Notes: generated by a model from the letters alone, not told the origin. Counted from the stretch's first letter, positions 1-7,663 are shown. The stretch is 12,925 bases of DNA from Cyclobacteriaceae bacterium (GCA_026994125.1 JALWRJ010000447.1:1-12925); one strand, 5' to 3'. Made by a program: numbers and translations.

Positions 1-8
1 TCGCTACC

Positions 9-488
9 ATGAAAAGGATTTTTATATTTACATTGCTGAGTGTAAGTTTTTTAGGACTAACTTACTGCACCGCACAAACTAAAACGGACTACAAAGTGAA
101 TAAGACAGACGAAGAGTGGAAAAAGGAACTTACGCCCGAGCAATACCATATATTGCGCGAAAAAGGAACTGAAATTGCTTTTACAGGCAAATACTGGGAC
201 AACCATAAGGATGGAATTTATTATTGTGCCGGCTGCAACACCCCTTTGTTTACCTCAGATACAAAGTTTAAATCGGGTTCGGGCTGGCCCAGCTTTTGGA
301 AGCCCATTAACAAAAACAATGTAAAAACCGTAATAGACCGATCGTATGGCATGGTGCGCGAAGAATTGGTTTGTGCCGTATGCGGTGGTCATTTAGGCCA
401 TGTGTTTAACGATGGCCCCAAGCCTACCGGATTACGGTATTGCATTAATTCGGCTTCGTTGCAATTTAAAGACGAAAAGGATAAGTAG
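9..488 (+). CDS. msrB: Exported peptide-methionine (R)-S-oxide reductase MsrB
   Basis: This 159-residue protein reduces methionine-R-sulfoxide in oxidised proteins. The MsrB fold starts near residue 36. It has the two zinc-binding CxxC pairs (C73/C76 and C122/C125), the GSGWPSF motif (90-96), HLGHVF (128-133), and the catalytic cysteine C145 in RYCINSAS. A hydrophobic N-terminus (residues 4-19) followed by C20 indicates export. The residue before C20 is Tyr, which is atypical for a lipobox, so it could be a lipoprotein or be cut by signal peptidase I after the nearby Thr-Ala-Gln. Either way it should act on envelope proteins, not in the cytoplasm. The start at 9 gives a complete signal peptide, and only eight bases upstream are visible. 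The stop lies one base from the end of the convergent DJ-1-family gene. Family assignment is firm; the mode of anchoring is inference. Confidence 0.95.
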   Translation: MKRIFIFTLLSVSFLGLTYCTAQTKTDYKVNKTDEEWKKELTPEQYHILREKGTEIAFTGKYWDNHKDGIYYCAGCNTPLFTSDTKFKSGSGWPSFWKPINKNNVKTVIDRSYGMVREELVCAVCGGHLGHVFNDGPKPTGLRYCINSASLQFKDEKDK

Positions 489-489
489 T

Positions 490-1257
490 TTAACCTTGCC
501 CACCAACCATTTTAATAAACTGTGCAGTAAAACGATATAAATCGCCCGGCCAACGAGCAGAAATATAGTTGCGGTCTTGCACATAAAACCCCCTGCCTTT
601 TTGAGTGGGGGTATCTCGAACTATAGAAAAAGGCCCTTTCTTGAATTGATTTTTATTTTTTAGTACGCTAATTACTTCATCTTCAACGGTCAACCCCGGG
701 TAGGTTAGGTAGTAGTCACTCATCCAAAGTCTGGTAAGCTGATAGCCCAACAATTCCTGTGATTTTAAGAGTGCAGTAGTTTGGTAGTTGTACAATACCG
801 ATTTTCCGGTTTGAGGATGTTTGCTGCGCGCTACCAGCACTACCCCATGACAAATGGCACCCACAGGTTTATTTGTTTCAAAAAAAACAGCTATTAAATG
901 ATGTAAAATTTCCGATTCAAGGTATTCTTTTACCGGTTTATCGTGCCCACCGGGAAGGTAAATAGCATCAAACTGCTGCTTATCCAGTTCGTTATACTTC
1001 ATTGGGTTTAAAAAAGCATTACTGGCAGCTACCTGATTATAAGCTGTTACGGCATCTTTACGCGCAGCTAAAACAGGTTTTAAAAGGCTCAACCTGTTGC
1101 CAGTAAGCATCACAGGGTCGGTTTGGGCAACCTGTCCGCTAGGCGTGGCAAATACAAGTTTAAAACCTGCCTCTTGCATTAATTTACATGGGATACCTAC
1201 TTCAGAAGGATCGCACCCTAGGTGAGGTAAGGGTACTAATACGGTGTAAGGATTCAT
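490..1257 (-). CDS. DJ-1/PfpI-family protein (class I glutamine amidotransferase-like)
   Basis: This 255-residue cytoplasmic protein has no signal peptide. The fold is recognisable from VLVPLPHLGCDPSEVGIP near the N-terminus with the conserved acidic residue E19, the turn LPGGHDKP (101-108), and the nucleophile elbow AICHG with C136 followed by H137. The long segment after the elbow, including the TRLWMSDYYLTYPG region and SARWPGD (233-239), matches the larger Hsp31-like members annotated as 'type 1 glutamine amidotransferase domain-containing'. Relatives include chaperone, glyoxalase III and disputed deglycase activities, so the substrate here cannot be told from sequence. The gene converges on msrB with a one-base gap and no visible terminator between them. 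An exact TAnnTTTG element lies about 50 bases upstream of the start. Family is confident; specific activity is unknown. Confidence 0.87.
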   Translation of the reverse strand: MNPYTVLVPLPHLGCDPSEVGIPCKLMQEAGFKLVFATPSGQVAQTDPVMLTGNRLSLLKPVLAARKDAVTAYNQVAASNAFLNPMKYNELDKQQFDAIYLPGGHDKPVKEYLESEILHHLIAVFFETNKPVGAICHGVVLVARSKHPQTGKSVLYNYQTTALLKSQELLGYQLTRLWMSDYYLTYPGLTVEDEVISVLKNKNQFKKGPFSIVRDTPTQKGRGFYVQDRNYISARWPGDLYRFTAQFIKMVGGQG

Positions 1258-1307
1258 GGGCTAAAGATGGCTAAAATTCAGGTATTTTTCTTTCTTTATT
1301 TGCTAGG

Positions 1308-1315
1308 CAAAATTA
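1308..1315 (-). promoter_or_regulatory. Candidate Bacteroidota -7 element for the DJ-1-family gene
   Basis: Read on the minus strand this is TAATTTTG, an exact match to TAnnTTTG. It is in the right orientation, about 50 bases upstream of the start at 1257. No -33 TTG/TTTG is visible at the usual distance, so support rests on one element. Confidence 0.4.
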
Positions 1316-1422
1316 AACCTAAAAATGGCAGGCAGCCCCTAACTAAGTATGGCTTTCAAGTTACTGCACACCAAAACATCTAATTAGTAACATCTATTAT
1401 AGGTAGCTGATGGATAACCACC

Positions 1423-2451
1423 TTACAATAAAAACCTATAATTTAATGAAAGAAGCCCAGATTTACGATCTCCAATCAAGCCCCATTCGGTACGCAGCAT
1501 CCAACGTTTATTATACTGAAATTGTGCACCAAAAATCCCATTCCATTCCTCCAAAACCTGCTTATCCATACCGTAGCGGATGATGGCTTCTCCATCTGCA
1601 GCCACTAACTTATCCCCAATGCGTTTAATCAAAATATTTACTGGATCAAGCTTATCGGCAGGAGGTAAAGCATTGTAATAGTCAAGTGCCTCTTGACCTT
1701 TGGCATTAAATTCTTCAATAGGAAGTGCATCTGCTAATTTTATTTGCCCACGTGTATTCGATTCCATACGTACACGCATAGCACCACCCCAAACAGCAAT
1801 ATTTCTATCAGGGTGCTGATCAAACACAAACGTATGGCCTACTCTTAACCCAAAAACAGCAACTTGTACAGGTTTATCTAACAATTCTGGTTTGTTCCAC
1901 GTCCAGTTACCATCTAAGCTTACCCAAACAGGCCCCAAACCAAAAGCACCCATTAATCCTACTCCGCTTGTAGTTATTTTTTGATCTACAACCGACTTAA
2001 GTTCAACAGGAGCTGTTAAATTTACGGTTGTTTCAGACCTGCCTACTCCAAAAACCCCATACACATTTAAAAATGGGAATACCCAAATGTCTGGCCTAAT
2101 ATTAAAAGAATACGATTGATTGCGATTGTCACCAAATTTGATAATATTATCAGCAGGCGTAAGTGGAATATCTACATTATCTGTTTTAATTCCTAACTCA
2201 AAATTATCAATTAATACCCCCTGGTTCATTTGGATGTAATTGGCCATAATACCAATGGGGTATGGAATATCAAATCCTCCTTTATACGTTTTTTGACCTA
2301 AAATTGGAAATATGTATTTATAATCTACCTGCTTTAAACTGTCAGTATAAGCTTGTTCTTTTTTGGAAATTTTACGGGTAGCAAATTGCGCAATTGAATT
2401 GGTGTAAACAAATGCCAGGCAAAAAACGAATAGTATGTTTATAAATTTCAT
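1423..2451 (-). CDS. Probable outer-membrane beta-barrel protein, family not recognised
   Basis: This is a 342-residue exported protein. The N-terminus has a typical signal peptide (hydrophobic residues 4-16, cleavage near SIAQ, 19-22). The mature part alternates short amphipathic strands rich in aromatic and small residues, for example the segments near 126-137, 163-182 and 196-210. The chain closes with strand-like stretches near 306-315 and 331-342, ending in YRFLL, as in barrel proteins. Between about 237 and 300 lies a hydrophilic, probably helical insert. I do not recognise a named family, so porin, transport component or structural barrel are all possible. It is transcribed divergently from the DUF1254/DUF1214 lipoprotein gene across a 186-base spacer, which may reflect shared regulation. 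An exact TAnnTTTG element sits 17 bases upstream of the start. Outer-membrane location is inference from composition and strand pattern. Confidence 0.62.
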   Translation of the reverse strand: MKFINILFVFCLAFVYTNSIAQFATRKISKKEQAYTDSLKQVDYKYIFPILGQKTYKGGFDIPYPIGIMANYIQMNQGVLIDNFELGIKTDNVDIPLTPADNIIKFGDNRNQSYSFNIRPDIWVFPFLNVYGVFGVGRSETTVNLTAPVELKSVVDQKITTSGVGLMGAFGLGPVWVSLDGNWTWNKPELLDKPVQVAVFGLRVGHTFVFDQHPDRNIAVWGGAMRVRMESNTRGQIKLADALPIEEFNAKGQEALDYYNALPPADKLDPVNILIKRIGDKLVAADGEAIIRYGMDKQVLEEWNGIFGAQFQYNKRWMLRTEWGLIGDRKSGLLSLNYRFLL

Positions 2452-2468
2452 ATTAACTCATTAAAAAA

Positions 2469-2476
2469 CAAAGGTA
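2469..2476 (-). promoter_or_regulatory. Candidate -7 element for the 2451 barrel gene
   Basis: The minus strand reads TACCTTTG, an exact TAnnTTTG match, 17 bases upstream of the start codon. This implies a leader of only about 10-15 bases. No convincing -33 element is seen. Confidence 0.45.
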
Positions 2477-2637
2477 AAGAAATTCTATTTCCCCTTAACC
2501 ACAGCTTTAACTTTTTAGAAAAAAATACATCTAATAAGTCTACGTATTGTAAATTGCACCTTCATTTTCTAGCATATTGAACAATCACTAGTAATAAAAG
2601 GTTACTAAATCGAGAGGTTCAATTTTATTTTTAACTA

Positions 2638-4284
2638 ATGAAATCACATATTAAAAAAGGCACCCAGGCTGTTTTTTTACTTACACTACTGATGGCTCTT
2701 AGTAGTTGCACAAAGCAAAATACAGCTAACCAACAAACAAAAACAACCATAAAGGAGGAAAATTTTGAGGCTATCTTAGCCAAATACAAAGCCGATGTAC
2801 CCACAAAAATTTTAACCCCCAACCATGTGGAAACAAGTATTGGAGAATTAGAGTTTTACGATGGAATGCCAACCCAAGAAACGTTAACTAAAGTGTATGA
2901 TAATTTAGACTTTATGCGTGGTGTGGAGGTTTTCTTAAACTTTGTTCCTGCCACCTCCATTGAAGCTATGCGATTAGGAATGGTTGAATCTGGTGTGGAT
3001 GACTACAACAAAGTAATGGTGATGGACGACTTAATGGATGCCAAACAGTTGTTCCTTACTGGAAATGCAAGTACCGTATATGCTTCAGCCATATTAGATT
3101 TAGAAAAAAATGGGCCAATGGTTATTGAAATGCCTGCCGGTGCTGGTCCGGGGACTATTGACGATGCCTTCTTTCGTTATGTAGTAGATATGGGTGCTCC
3201 CGGCCCCGACCGTAAACAAGGTGGAATGTATATTATTCTACCTCCCGATTATAAGGGCGATTTAAAGCCAACTCCAAATACATTTAAAGATAATAGTTCT
3301 GTAAAAGTGGAAGTTGCAGGCGAAATGCATGATGTATGGATTGCTCAATCGCGTTCTTACACCAACTGGATGATTCTTCGTGGATTTTTGGTTGATGGTA
3401 AACCTGATGCTGCTTCAAAAATGTGGCACGAAGGTTTAAAAATCTACCCACTTGCTGAGGCTGCAAATCCAAAGCCTATGGAGTTTGTGAATGGTTCAGG
3501 AAAAGTATTTAATACAATTCATGCTAATAATTTTAAGTTTTACGAAGAGTTAGCCACCGTATTCCAAAAAGAGCCTATCAGCTGTTTCGACCCTGAATTG
3601 AGAGGTCTCGCTGGTGCCATTGGAATTGTAAAAGGCGAAGTATTTGCTCCTGACGCTCGCTTAAAAGCTATTTTGGAAGATGCTGTAAAAGTGGGAAATG
3701 CTACGGCAAGAAGCATCGGACTTTCGCCTCGTGATAAAAACGCCTATTTATACGAAGGCAAGCAATGGTACACTGGTTTTGTAGGTAAAGATTACCGTTG
3801 GTTAGATGGCGATGGTCATAAAGGAAGAAATTTAGATGCGCGTACTTTATTCTTTTATACTGCAACCGTAAATACACCCGCGATGGCCTTAGAAATTGCC
3901 GGAGTGGGTTCTAATTACGCCTTCGGAACTAGAGATGAAGACGGACATATTTTACATGGTGAGAAAAACTATACCTTGCATATAGATGCCAATGTGCCGG
4001 CCAAAGACTTTTGGTCAATTGTGGTTTACGACCCACAAACTCGTTCGATGTTGCAAACTGACCAAGCTTATCCTAATAAAAACAGCCAAAAAGATAAATT
4101 GGATTATGACGAAGATGGTTCGGTAGATTTATATTTTGGACCTAAAGCTCCGGAAGGAAAAGAAGCCAATTGGATACAAACCGTACCCGGAAAAGCATGG
4201 TTTGTTTTATTCCGTACTTATGGCCCATTAGAACCTTGGTTTGATAAAACCTGGCAATTGAATGATTTTGAGTTGGTAAAATAG
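2638..4284 (+). CDS. DUF1254/DUF1214 domain lipoprotein
   Basis: This is a 548-residue lipoprotein. The signal peptide (about residues 8-20) ends in the lipobox LSSC with lipidated C24, followed by a Gln/Asn/Thr-rich linker. The N-terminal DUF1254 domain lies at roughly 75-205 (YDNLDFMRGVEVFL and GAPGPDRKQGGMYIILPPDY). The C-terminal DUF1214 domain lies at about 435-540 (NYTLHIDANVPAKDFWS, VVYDPQTRSML, and GKAWFVLFRTYGPLEPWFDK). Two-domain proteins of this kind are widespread in bacteria and have no established general function; their length is usually similar to this one. The conserved Asp, Trp and Tyr residues suggest a folded, possibly ligand-binding or enzymatic envelope protein, but that is inference. 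The gene diverges from the barrel protein gene and ends 15 bases before a strong intrinsic terminator, so it is probably monocistronic. The DUF assignment is confident. Confidence 0.92.
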   Translation: MKSHIKKGTQAVFLLTLLMALSSCTKQNTANQQTKTTIKEENFEAILAKYKADVPTKILTPNHVETSIGELEFYDGMPTQETLTKVYDNLDFMRGVEVFLNFVPATSIEAMRLGMVESGVDDYNKVMVMDDLMDAKQLFLTGNASTVYASAILDLEKNGPMVIEMPAGAGPGTIDDAFFRYVVDMGAPGPDRKQGGMYIILPPDYKGDLKPTPNTFKDNSSVKVEVAGEMHDVWIAQSRSYTNWMILRGFLVDGKPDAASKMWHEGLKIYPLAEAANPKPMEFVNGSGKVFNTIHANNFKFYEELATVFQKEPISCFDPELRGLAGAIGIVKGEVFAPDARLKAILEDAVKVGNATARSIGLSPRDKNAYLYEGKQWYTGFVGKDYRWLDGDGHKGRNLDARTLFFYTATVNTPAMALEIAGVGSNYAFGTRDEDGHILHGEKNYTLHIDANVPAKDFWSIVVYDPQTRSMLQTDQAYPNKNSQKDKLDYDEDGSVDLYFGPKAPEGKEANWIQTVPGKAWFVLFRTYGPLEPWFDKTWQLNDFELVK

Positions 4285-4299
4285 AACTTAAAGAATATG

Positions 4300-4342
4300 A
4301 AAGGTGTTTCGTGATAATAGTATTGTGAAACACCTTTTTTTT
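4300..4342 (+). terminator. Rho-independent terminator of the DUF1254 gene
   Basis: An 11-bp perfect stem pairs 4300-4310 (AAAGGTGTTTC) with 4327-4337 (GAAACACCTTT) around a 16-base loop. It runs into eight consecutive T residues (4335-4342). It lies just after the stop codon of the upstream gene. Confidence 0.87.
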
Positions 4343-4348
4343 GATTGT

Positions 4349-4411
4349 CTTTCGGCATTATACCAAAATGTTTTGTAATGTGTTTTGAAATTAAATTGGT
4401 ATAACCGAAGG
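4349..4411. repeat. Imperfect inverted repeat (stem-loop)
   Basis: TTATACCAA (4358-4366) pairs perfectly with TTGGTATAA (4396-4404). After a two-base bulge (4356-4357) the stem extends, TTCGG (4351-4355) with CCGAA (4405-4409) plus two outer pairs, one of them G-T. The loop contains TGTTTTG twice (4369-4375 and 4381-4387). No T-tract follows, so it is not a terminator. Its role is unknown. Confidence 0.6.
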
Positions 4412-4546
4412 CGAAGAGTAGCGGATTCTTACACAATCAAAACAGCATCCGCATGGAATAGAAGTTCAGCTAGAATAAGGTAAAACTGGATGTGTGAAAT
4501 GAGTTTTGGTAAAACAACTTAAATCTGTTAATCAGTGTGTTAAAGT

Positions 4547-4596
4547 AAAAAACCATGTAAATTAGGAATGTCACTCCTAATTTACATGGTTTTTTT
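4547..4596. terminator. 21-bp perfect stem-loop with flanking A and T tracts, terminator-like
   Basis: Bases 4547-4567 pair without a mismatch with 4575-4595, leaving a 7-base loop (4568-4574). An A-tract on the left and a T-tract (4590-4596) on the right make it a bidirectional-type intrinsic terminator. It is unusual in sitting only 15 bases before the ATPase start codon, more than 200 bases after the upstream gene already has its own terminator. It could insulate the ATPase gene, end a small RNA, or be a relic of inserted DNA. Confidence 0.8.
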
Positions 4597-4598
4597 GT

Positions 4599-4606
4599 TA
4601 CATTTG
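4599..4606 (+). promoter_or_regulatory. Candidate -7 element overlapping a leaderless start
   Basis: TACATTTG matches TAnnTTTG exactly and ends four bases before the ATG at 4611. If used, transcription would begin at or very near the A of the start codon, giving a leaderless mRNA. The expected -33 position falls inside the right arm of the 21-bp hairpin and shows no TTTG. Confidence 0.4.
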
Positions 4607-4610
4607 TAAT

Positions 4611-5786
4611 ATGCTAAAGCGTAATATAGAATCAAAACTGAGACAGATGTCCACCAAATTTCCGGTGATAGCCATTACCGGTCCTCGTCAATCAGGGAAG
4701 ACTACTTTATGCAAAAAACTTTTTAGTAACTACACATACGTTACACTCGAAAATCCAGATACAAAACAATTTGCGCAAGAAGATCCCCGAGGTTTTTTAG
4801 CAGAATACAATGACAAAGTAATTATTGATGAGGTTCAAAATGTACCCGAGTTATTCTCATACATTCAAGGAATTGTGGATAGTACCGGAAAAACAGGGCA
4901 ATACATTCTTACGGGCTCTCAAAACTTCTTGTTACTCGAAAAAATAAGCCAAACTTTAGCCGGACGAATTTACATTCATCATTTATTGCCATTCAGTTAC
5001 ACCGAACTAAATTTAAAAAAAACAGATCAGTATTATCATATCTTTAACGGAGGTTACCCACGTATTTACGATAAGAAAATTGAGCCCGAAGACTTTTTTC
5101 CATCTTACATTCAAACATACGTGGAACGAGATGTGAGGTCCATATTAAATATTAAAGAATTAAGTTTATTCTCCTCTTTTCTAAAACTTTGCGCGGGCAG
5201 AGTTGGCCAATTATTCAATGCCTCACATATGGCGAATGAATTAGGTGTAAACTACAAAACCATCCAAAGTTGGTTGACTTTATTAGAAGTAAGTTTTTTG
5301 GTTTACCAACTCCAACCATGGCACACTAATTTTACTAAACGAATAGTTAAAACACCAAAACTGTATTTTTACGATACCGGTTTAGCATGCTATTTACTTG
5401 GAATTAGAAGTGCCGAAGAGGTAAAAATCCATTTTGCAAAAGGAGTTTTAATGGAAAACTATGTAATTACCGAATACATCAAAGAAACTTGGAATAGTGG
5501 AAAAGCATTAAATGCCTATTTCTGGAGAGATAGCGGTGGTCATGAAATTGACTTGCTTATAGATAAAGGTTCCAGTATAAAAACCATTGAGATCAAATCA
5601 GCCAAAACCATCAAACCAAACTTCTTTAAAGAACTTACCTATATGGAAAATTTAGCCAAAGATTTTAACACGGAAAAATTTATAGTGTACGGAGGCGATG
5701 AAAAACGAGTACAATTCAACACTTCCATTTTACCTTGGAATAAGGTTGATTTATTGCAAACAGCGTCAGGCAAAAACAAGAAATAG
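4611..5786 (+). CDS. AAA-family ATPase with DUF4143 domain
   Basis: This 391-residue protein has an N-terminal P-loop ATPase domain (AAA_14-like). Walker A is GPRQSGKT at 24-31, Walker B is VIIDEVQ at 70-76 with D73 and E74, the sensor segment is ILTGSQ (99-104), and there is an Arg in LAGRI (119). A winged-helix-like segment follows around 204-236 (ANELGVNYKTIQSWL). The C-terminal DUF4143 region carries E282, the D314 of GGHEIDLLID and the E327-x-K329 of KTIEIKSA, an arrangement like the PD-(D/E)XK nuclease fold. Such ATPases are common and often multi-copy in Bacteroidota, archaea and others. Their role is unproven, with DNA-related or defence-like roles proposed. Length is normal for the family, and the start at 4611 matches the usual short lead-in before the P-loop. 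No partner gene is adjacent. Confidence 0.93.
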   Translation: MLKRNIESKLRQMSTKFPVIAITGPRQSGKTTLCKKLFSNYTYVTLENPDTKQFAQEDPRGFLAEYNDKVIIDEVQNVPELFSYIQGIVDSTGKTGQYILTGSQNFLLLEKISQTLAGRIYIHHLLPFSYTELNLKKTDQYYHIFNGGYPRIYDKKIEPEDFFPSYIQTYVERDVRSILNIKELSLFSSFLKLCAGRVGQLFNASHMANELGVNYKTIQSWLTLLEVSFLVYQLQPWHTNFTKRIVKTPKLYFYDTGLACYLLGIRSAEEVKIHFAKGVLMENYVITEYIKETWNSGKALNAYFWRDSGGHEIDLLIDKGSSIKTIEIKSAKTIKPNFFKELTYMENLAKDFNTEKFIVYGGDEKRVQFNTSILPWNKVDLLQTASGKNKK

Positions 5787-5967
5787 CTAGTGCTGGATTA
5801 AAAAAAATCAAATTAACTTAGGCAGCCGATTTCTTTATTAAACATTCATTGTTCAACACCCCCTCACCCAATTAGGATAAGCAAGGTAATATTGGCAATA
5901 CGGTGGGCACCAATCTTTCTTTTATACAAGCTTTAACATACAGTAAAATTACATTAACTTGCCTGGT

Positions 5968-7539
5968 ATGAAATTACAACAATCATACGATTATGTAATC
6001 GTTGGATCCGGTTTTGGTGGATCGGTAGCGGCACTTCGGTTAGCCGAAAAAGGCTATAGCGTGTTGGTAATTGAAAAGGGTAAATGGTATGCCGCCCACG
6101 ACTTTCCTAAAACCAATTGGCAACTACGTAAGTGGCTGTGGTTACCGATGTTTAAGATGTTTGGCATTTTAAAACTAAGCTTTTTCAGGCATGTGTCAGT
6201 GCTTTCGGGGGTTGGTGTGGGTGGTGGCTCGTTAGTATATGCCAATACGCTACCCAAGCCCAAATCACGGTTTTTCAATCATGGTTCGTGGGCAAAACTA
6301 GCCAAATGGGAACAAGAACTGGCTCCTTTTTACGAAAAAGCCTGGCAAATGCTGGGCGCCACCACCAACCCACTACTAGCCAAAGCCGATGAAGAAATGC
6401 TAGCGCTGGCAAAACAATTGGGCAAACCCGAGGCCTTTGCTCCTACTAAAGTAGCCGTTTATTTTGGCGAAAAAGGAAAAACCGTAAGCGACCCCTATTT
6501 TAACGGTAAAGGCCCTGAGCGTACCGGTTGCACCGGCTGTGGTGCTTGCATGACAGGCTGCCGCTATAATGCTAAAAACACCTTAGATAAAAACTACTTA
6601 CACCTGGCGCAGCAACTGGGCGTAACTATACTGGCCGAACACCAGGTAACTAATGTAATACCACTCGATAAGCAAACAGGTAAATCAGGTTATCAAGTGC
6701 AATATAAAAAATCGACCCGCTGGTTTAGTAAAACTAAATCAATAACCTGTAAAGGCGTAGTTTTTGCCGGAGGGGTGTTGGGTACAGTACCCTTGCTTTT
6801 GCAATTAAAAAATTCGACCCTGCCCAACCTTAGCCCCAAAACGGGGCACGATGTACGTACCAATAACGAAGCGCTTATTTTAAATGTAACCCTGGATAAA
6901 CACAAGGATGTATCTAAGGGCATTGCAATTGGTTCTATTTTAGATTTGAATGAAAACAGCCATCTTGAACCGGTTAAGTATGGCGAAGGCTCCGGTTTTT
7001 GGCGTTTGTTAATGATGCCCATGGTATCGGAAAAGAATTTCTTTGCAAGGTTGGTAAAACTGGTAGCCATACCTTTTACAGCTCCTTGGGCCTGGCTTAA
7101 GGTATTATTTGTTAACGATTTTGCCAAACGCTCTACGGTGTTACTTTTTATGCAAAACCTGGACAGTACGCTACGCTTTACTAATCGGTTTATGGGTTTA
7201 AGCACACGGGTATCATCGGGTAAGCCACCATCGGCTTTTATTCCCGAAGCGCATACCATTGCTAACAAACATGCAGCTATTACACAGTCAAAATCGGTGG
7301 TTATGCTTACCGAAACACTTACCGGCATACCCTCTACAGCTCATATTTTAGGAGGAGCCGTAATGGGTCACAATACCCAAAGTGGAGTAATAGACAAACA
7401 TAATAAAGTATTTGGTTACAAAAATATGTTTGTAATTGATGGTTCTATGATTTCGGCCAACCCGGGCGTAAACCCCTCACTTACCATAACGGCCATAGCC
7501 GAACACGCCATGAGTAAGATACCAACAGCGAAACTTTAA
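5968..7539 (+). CDS. GMC-family FAD-dependent oxidoreductase (cholesterol oxidase/ChoD-like branch)
   Basis: This 523-residue flavoprotein oxidises an alcohol or sterol-like substrate that is not identifiable here. The FAD dinucleotide fold begins at once with YDYVIVGSGFGGS (GSGFGG at 13-18), then the acidic end of strand 2 in VIEKG. A second FAD motif is SGVGVGGGSLVYANT. The C-terminal GMC signature includes the probable catalytic His in STAHILGG (about H459) and the FAD-contacting block VIDGSMISANPGVNPSLTITA. A CxxCxxCxxxC cluster (C188, C191, C194, C198) precedes RYNAKNTLDKNYL. No signal peptide is present; hydrophobic stretches near 360-385 may aid membrane association. The frame is open from a TTG at 5959, but the ATG at 5968 puts the FAD fold at the usual distance from the N-terminus and is preferred. 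It appears to be transcribed alone. Confidence 0.93.
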   Translation: MKLQQSYDYVIVGSGFGGSVAALRLAEKGYSVLVIEKGKWYAAHDFPKTNWQLRKWLWLPMFKMFGILKLSFFRHVSVLSGVGVGGGSLVYANTLPKPKSRFFNHGSWAKLAKWEQELAPFYEKAWQMLGATTNPLLAKADEEMLALAKQLGKPEAFAPTKVAVYFGEKGKTVSDPYFNGKGPERTGCTGCGACMTGCRYNAKNTLDKNYLHLAQQLGVTILAEHQVTNVIPLDKQTGKSGYQVQYKKSTRWFSKTKSITCKGVVFAGGVLGTVPLLLQLKNSTLPNLSPKTGHDVRTNNEALILNVTLDKHKDVSKGIAIGSILDLNENSHLEPVKYGEGSGFWRLLMMPMVSEKNFFARLVKLVAIPFTAPWAWLKVLFVNDFAKRSTVLLFMQNLDSTLRFTNRFMGLSTRVSSGKPPSAFIPEAHTIANKHAAITQSKSVVMLTETLTGIPSTAHILGGAVMGHNTQSGVIDKHNKVFGYKNMFVIDGSMISANPGVNPSLTITAIAEHAMSKIPTAKL

Positions 7540-7544
7540 AGGCA

Positions 7545-7593
7545 AATGCTTGATGTAGGATGTATGAAAGAAGATGCTTAACGTATGATGTAG
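7545..7593. repeat. Degenerate heptamer repeat (GATGTAG/T)
   Basis: Just after the GMC stop, copies of GATGTAG, GATGTAT or GATGCTT lie in one seven-base register at 7552, 7559, 7573 and 7587. Decayed units occupy 7545 (AATGCTT), 7566 and 7580. The phase is kept over seven units although three are poorly conserved. It resembles short tandem heptamer repeats seen in intergenic DNA of some bacteria. Function is unknown. Confidence 0.5.
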
Positions 7594-7663
7594 CAGCACA
7601 AATGATTATATTGTACAATCCAATTCCCCATCTTATAACTCACACTCACACCTCATATCTCTC

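Larger units (their letters stand above)
4285..4610. other. Hairpin-dense intergenic region, no gene seen
   Basis: No open frame with recognisable protein character is present on either strand. In order the spacer holds the terminator of the DUF1254 gene (4300-4342), an imperfect stem-loop (4349-4411), a 6-bp stem (4421-4426 with 4447-4452) and a 21-bp perfect stem-loop with a T-tract (4547-4596). It ends with a TAnnTTTG element abutting the next start codon. Some or all of 4343-4596 could be transcribed as a small structured RNA ending at the last hairpin. Confidence 0.6.

Noticed and set aside
1396..1442. 9-bp inverted repeat ATTATAGGT/ACCTATAAT at the end of the barrel gene
   Set aside because: The loop is 29 bases, no T-tract follows on the minus strand, one arm is coding, and such a match is expected about once by chance in a window this size.
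4142..4436. Two overlapping minus-strand open frames at the end of the DUF1254 gene
   Set aside because: They run through the terminator hairpin and the conserved DUF1214 coding region, so they are chance frames.
5955..5967. TTG start at 5959 for the GMC gene, and TAACTTGC (5955-5962) as a promoter
   Set aside because: The ATG at 5968 gives the usual short lead-in to the FAD fold. TAACTTGC differs from TAnnTTTG at two positions; a second copy at 8909-8916 on the minus strand is equally weak.
6693..7328. A 211-codon minus-strand open frame
   Set aside because: It is antisense to the conserved GMC oxidoreductase and has no recognisable protein pattern.
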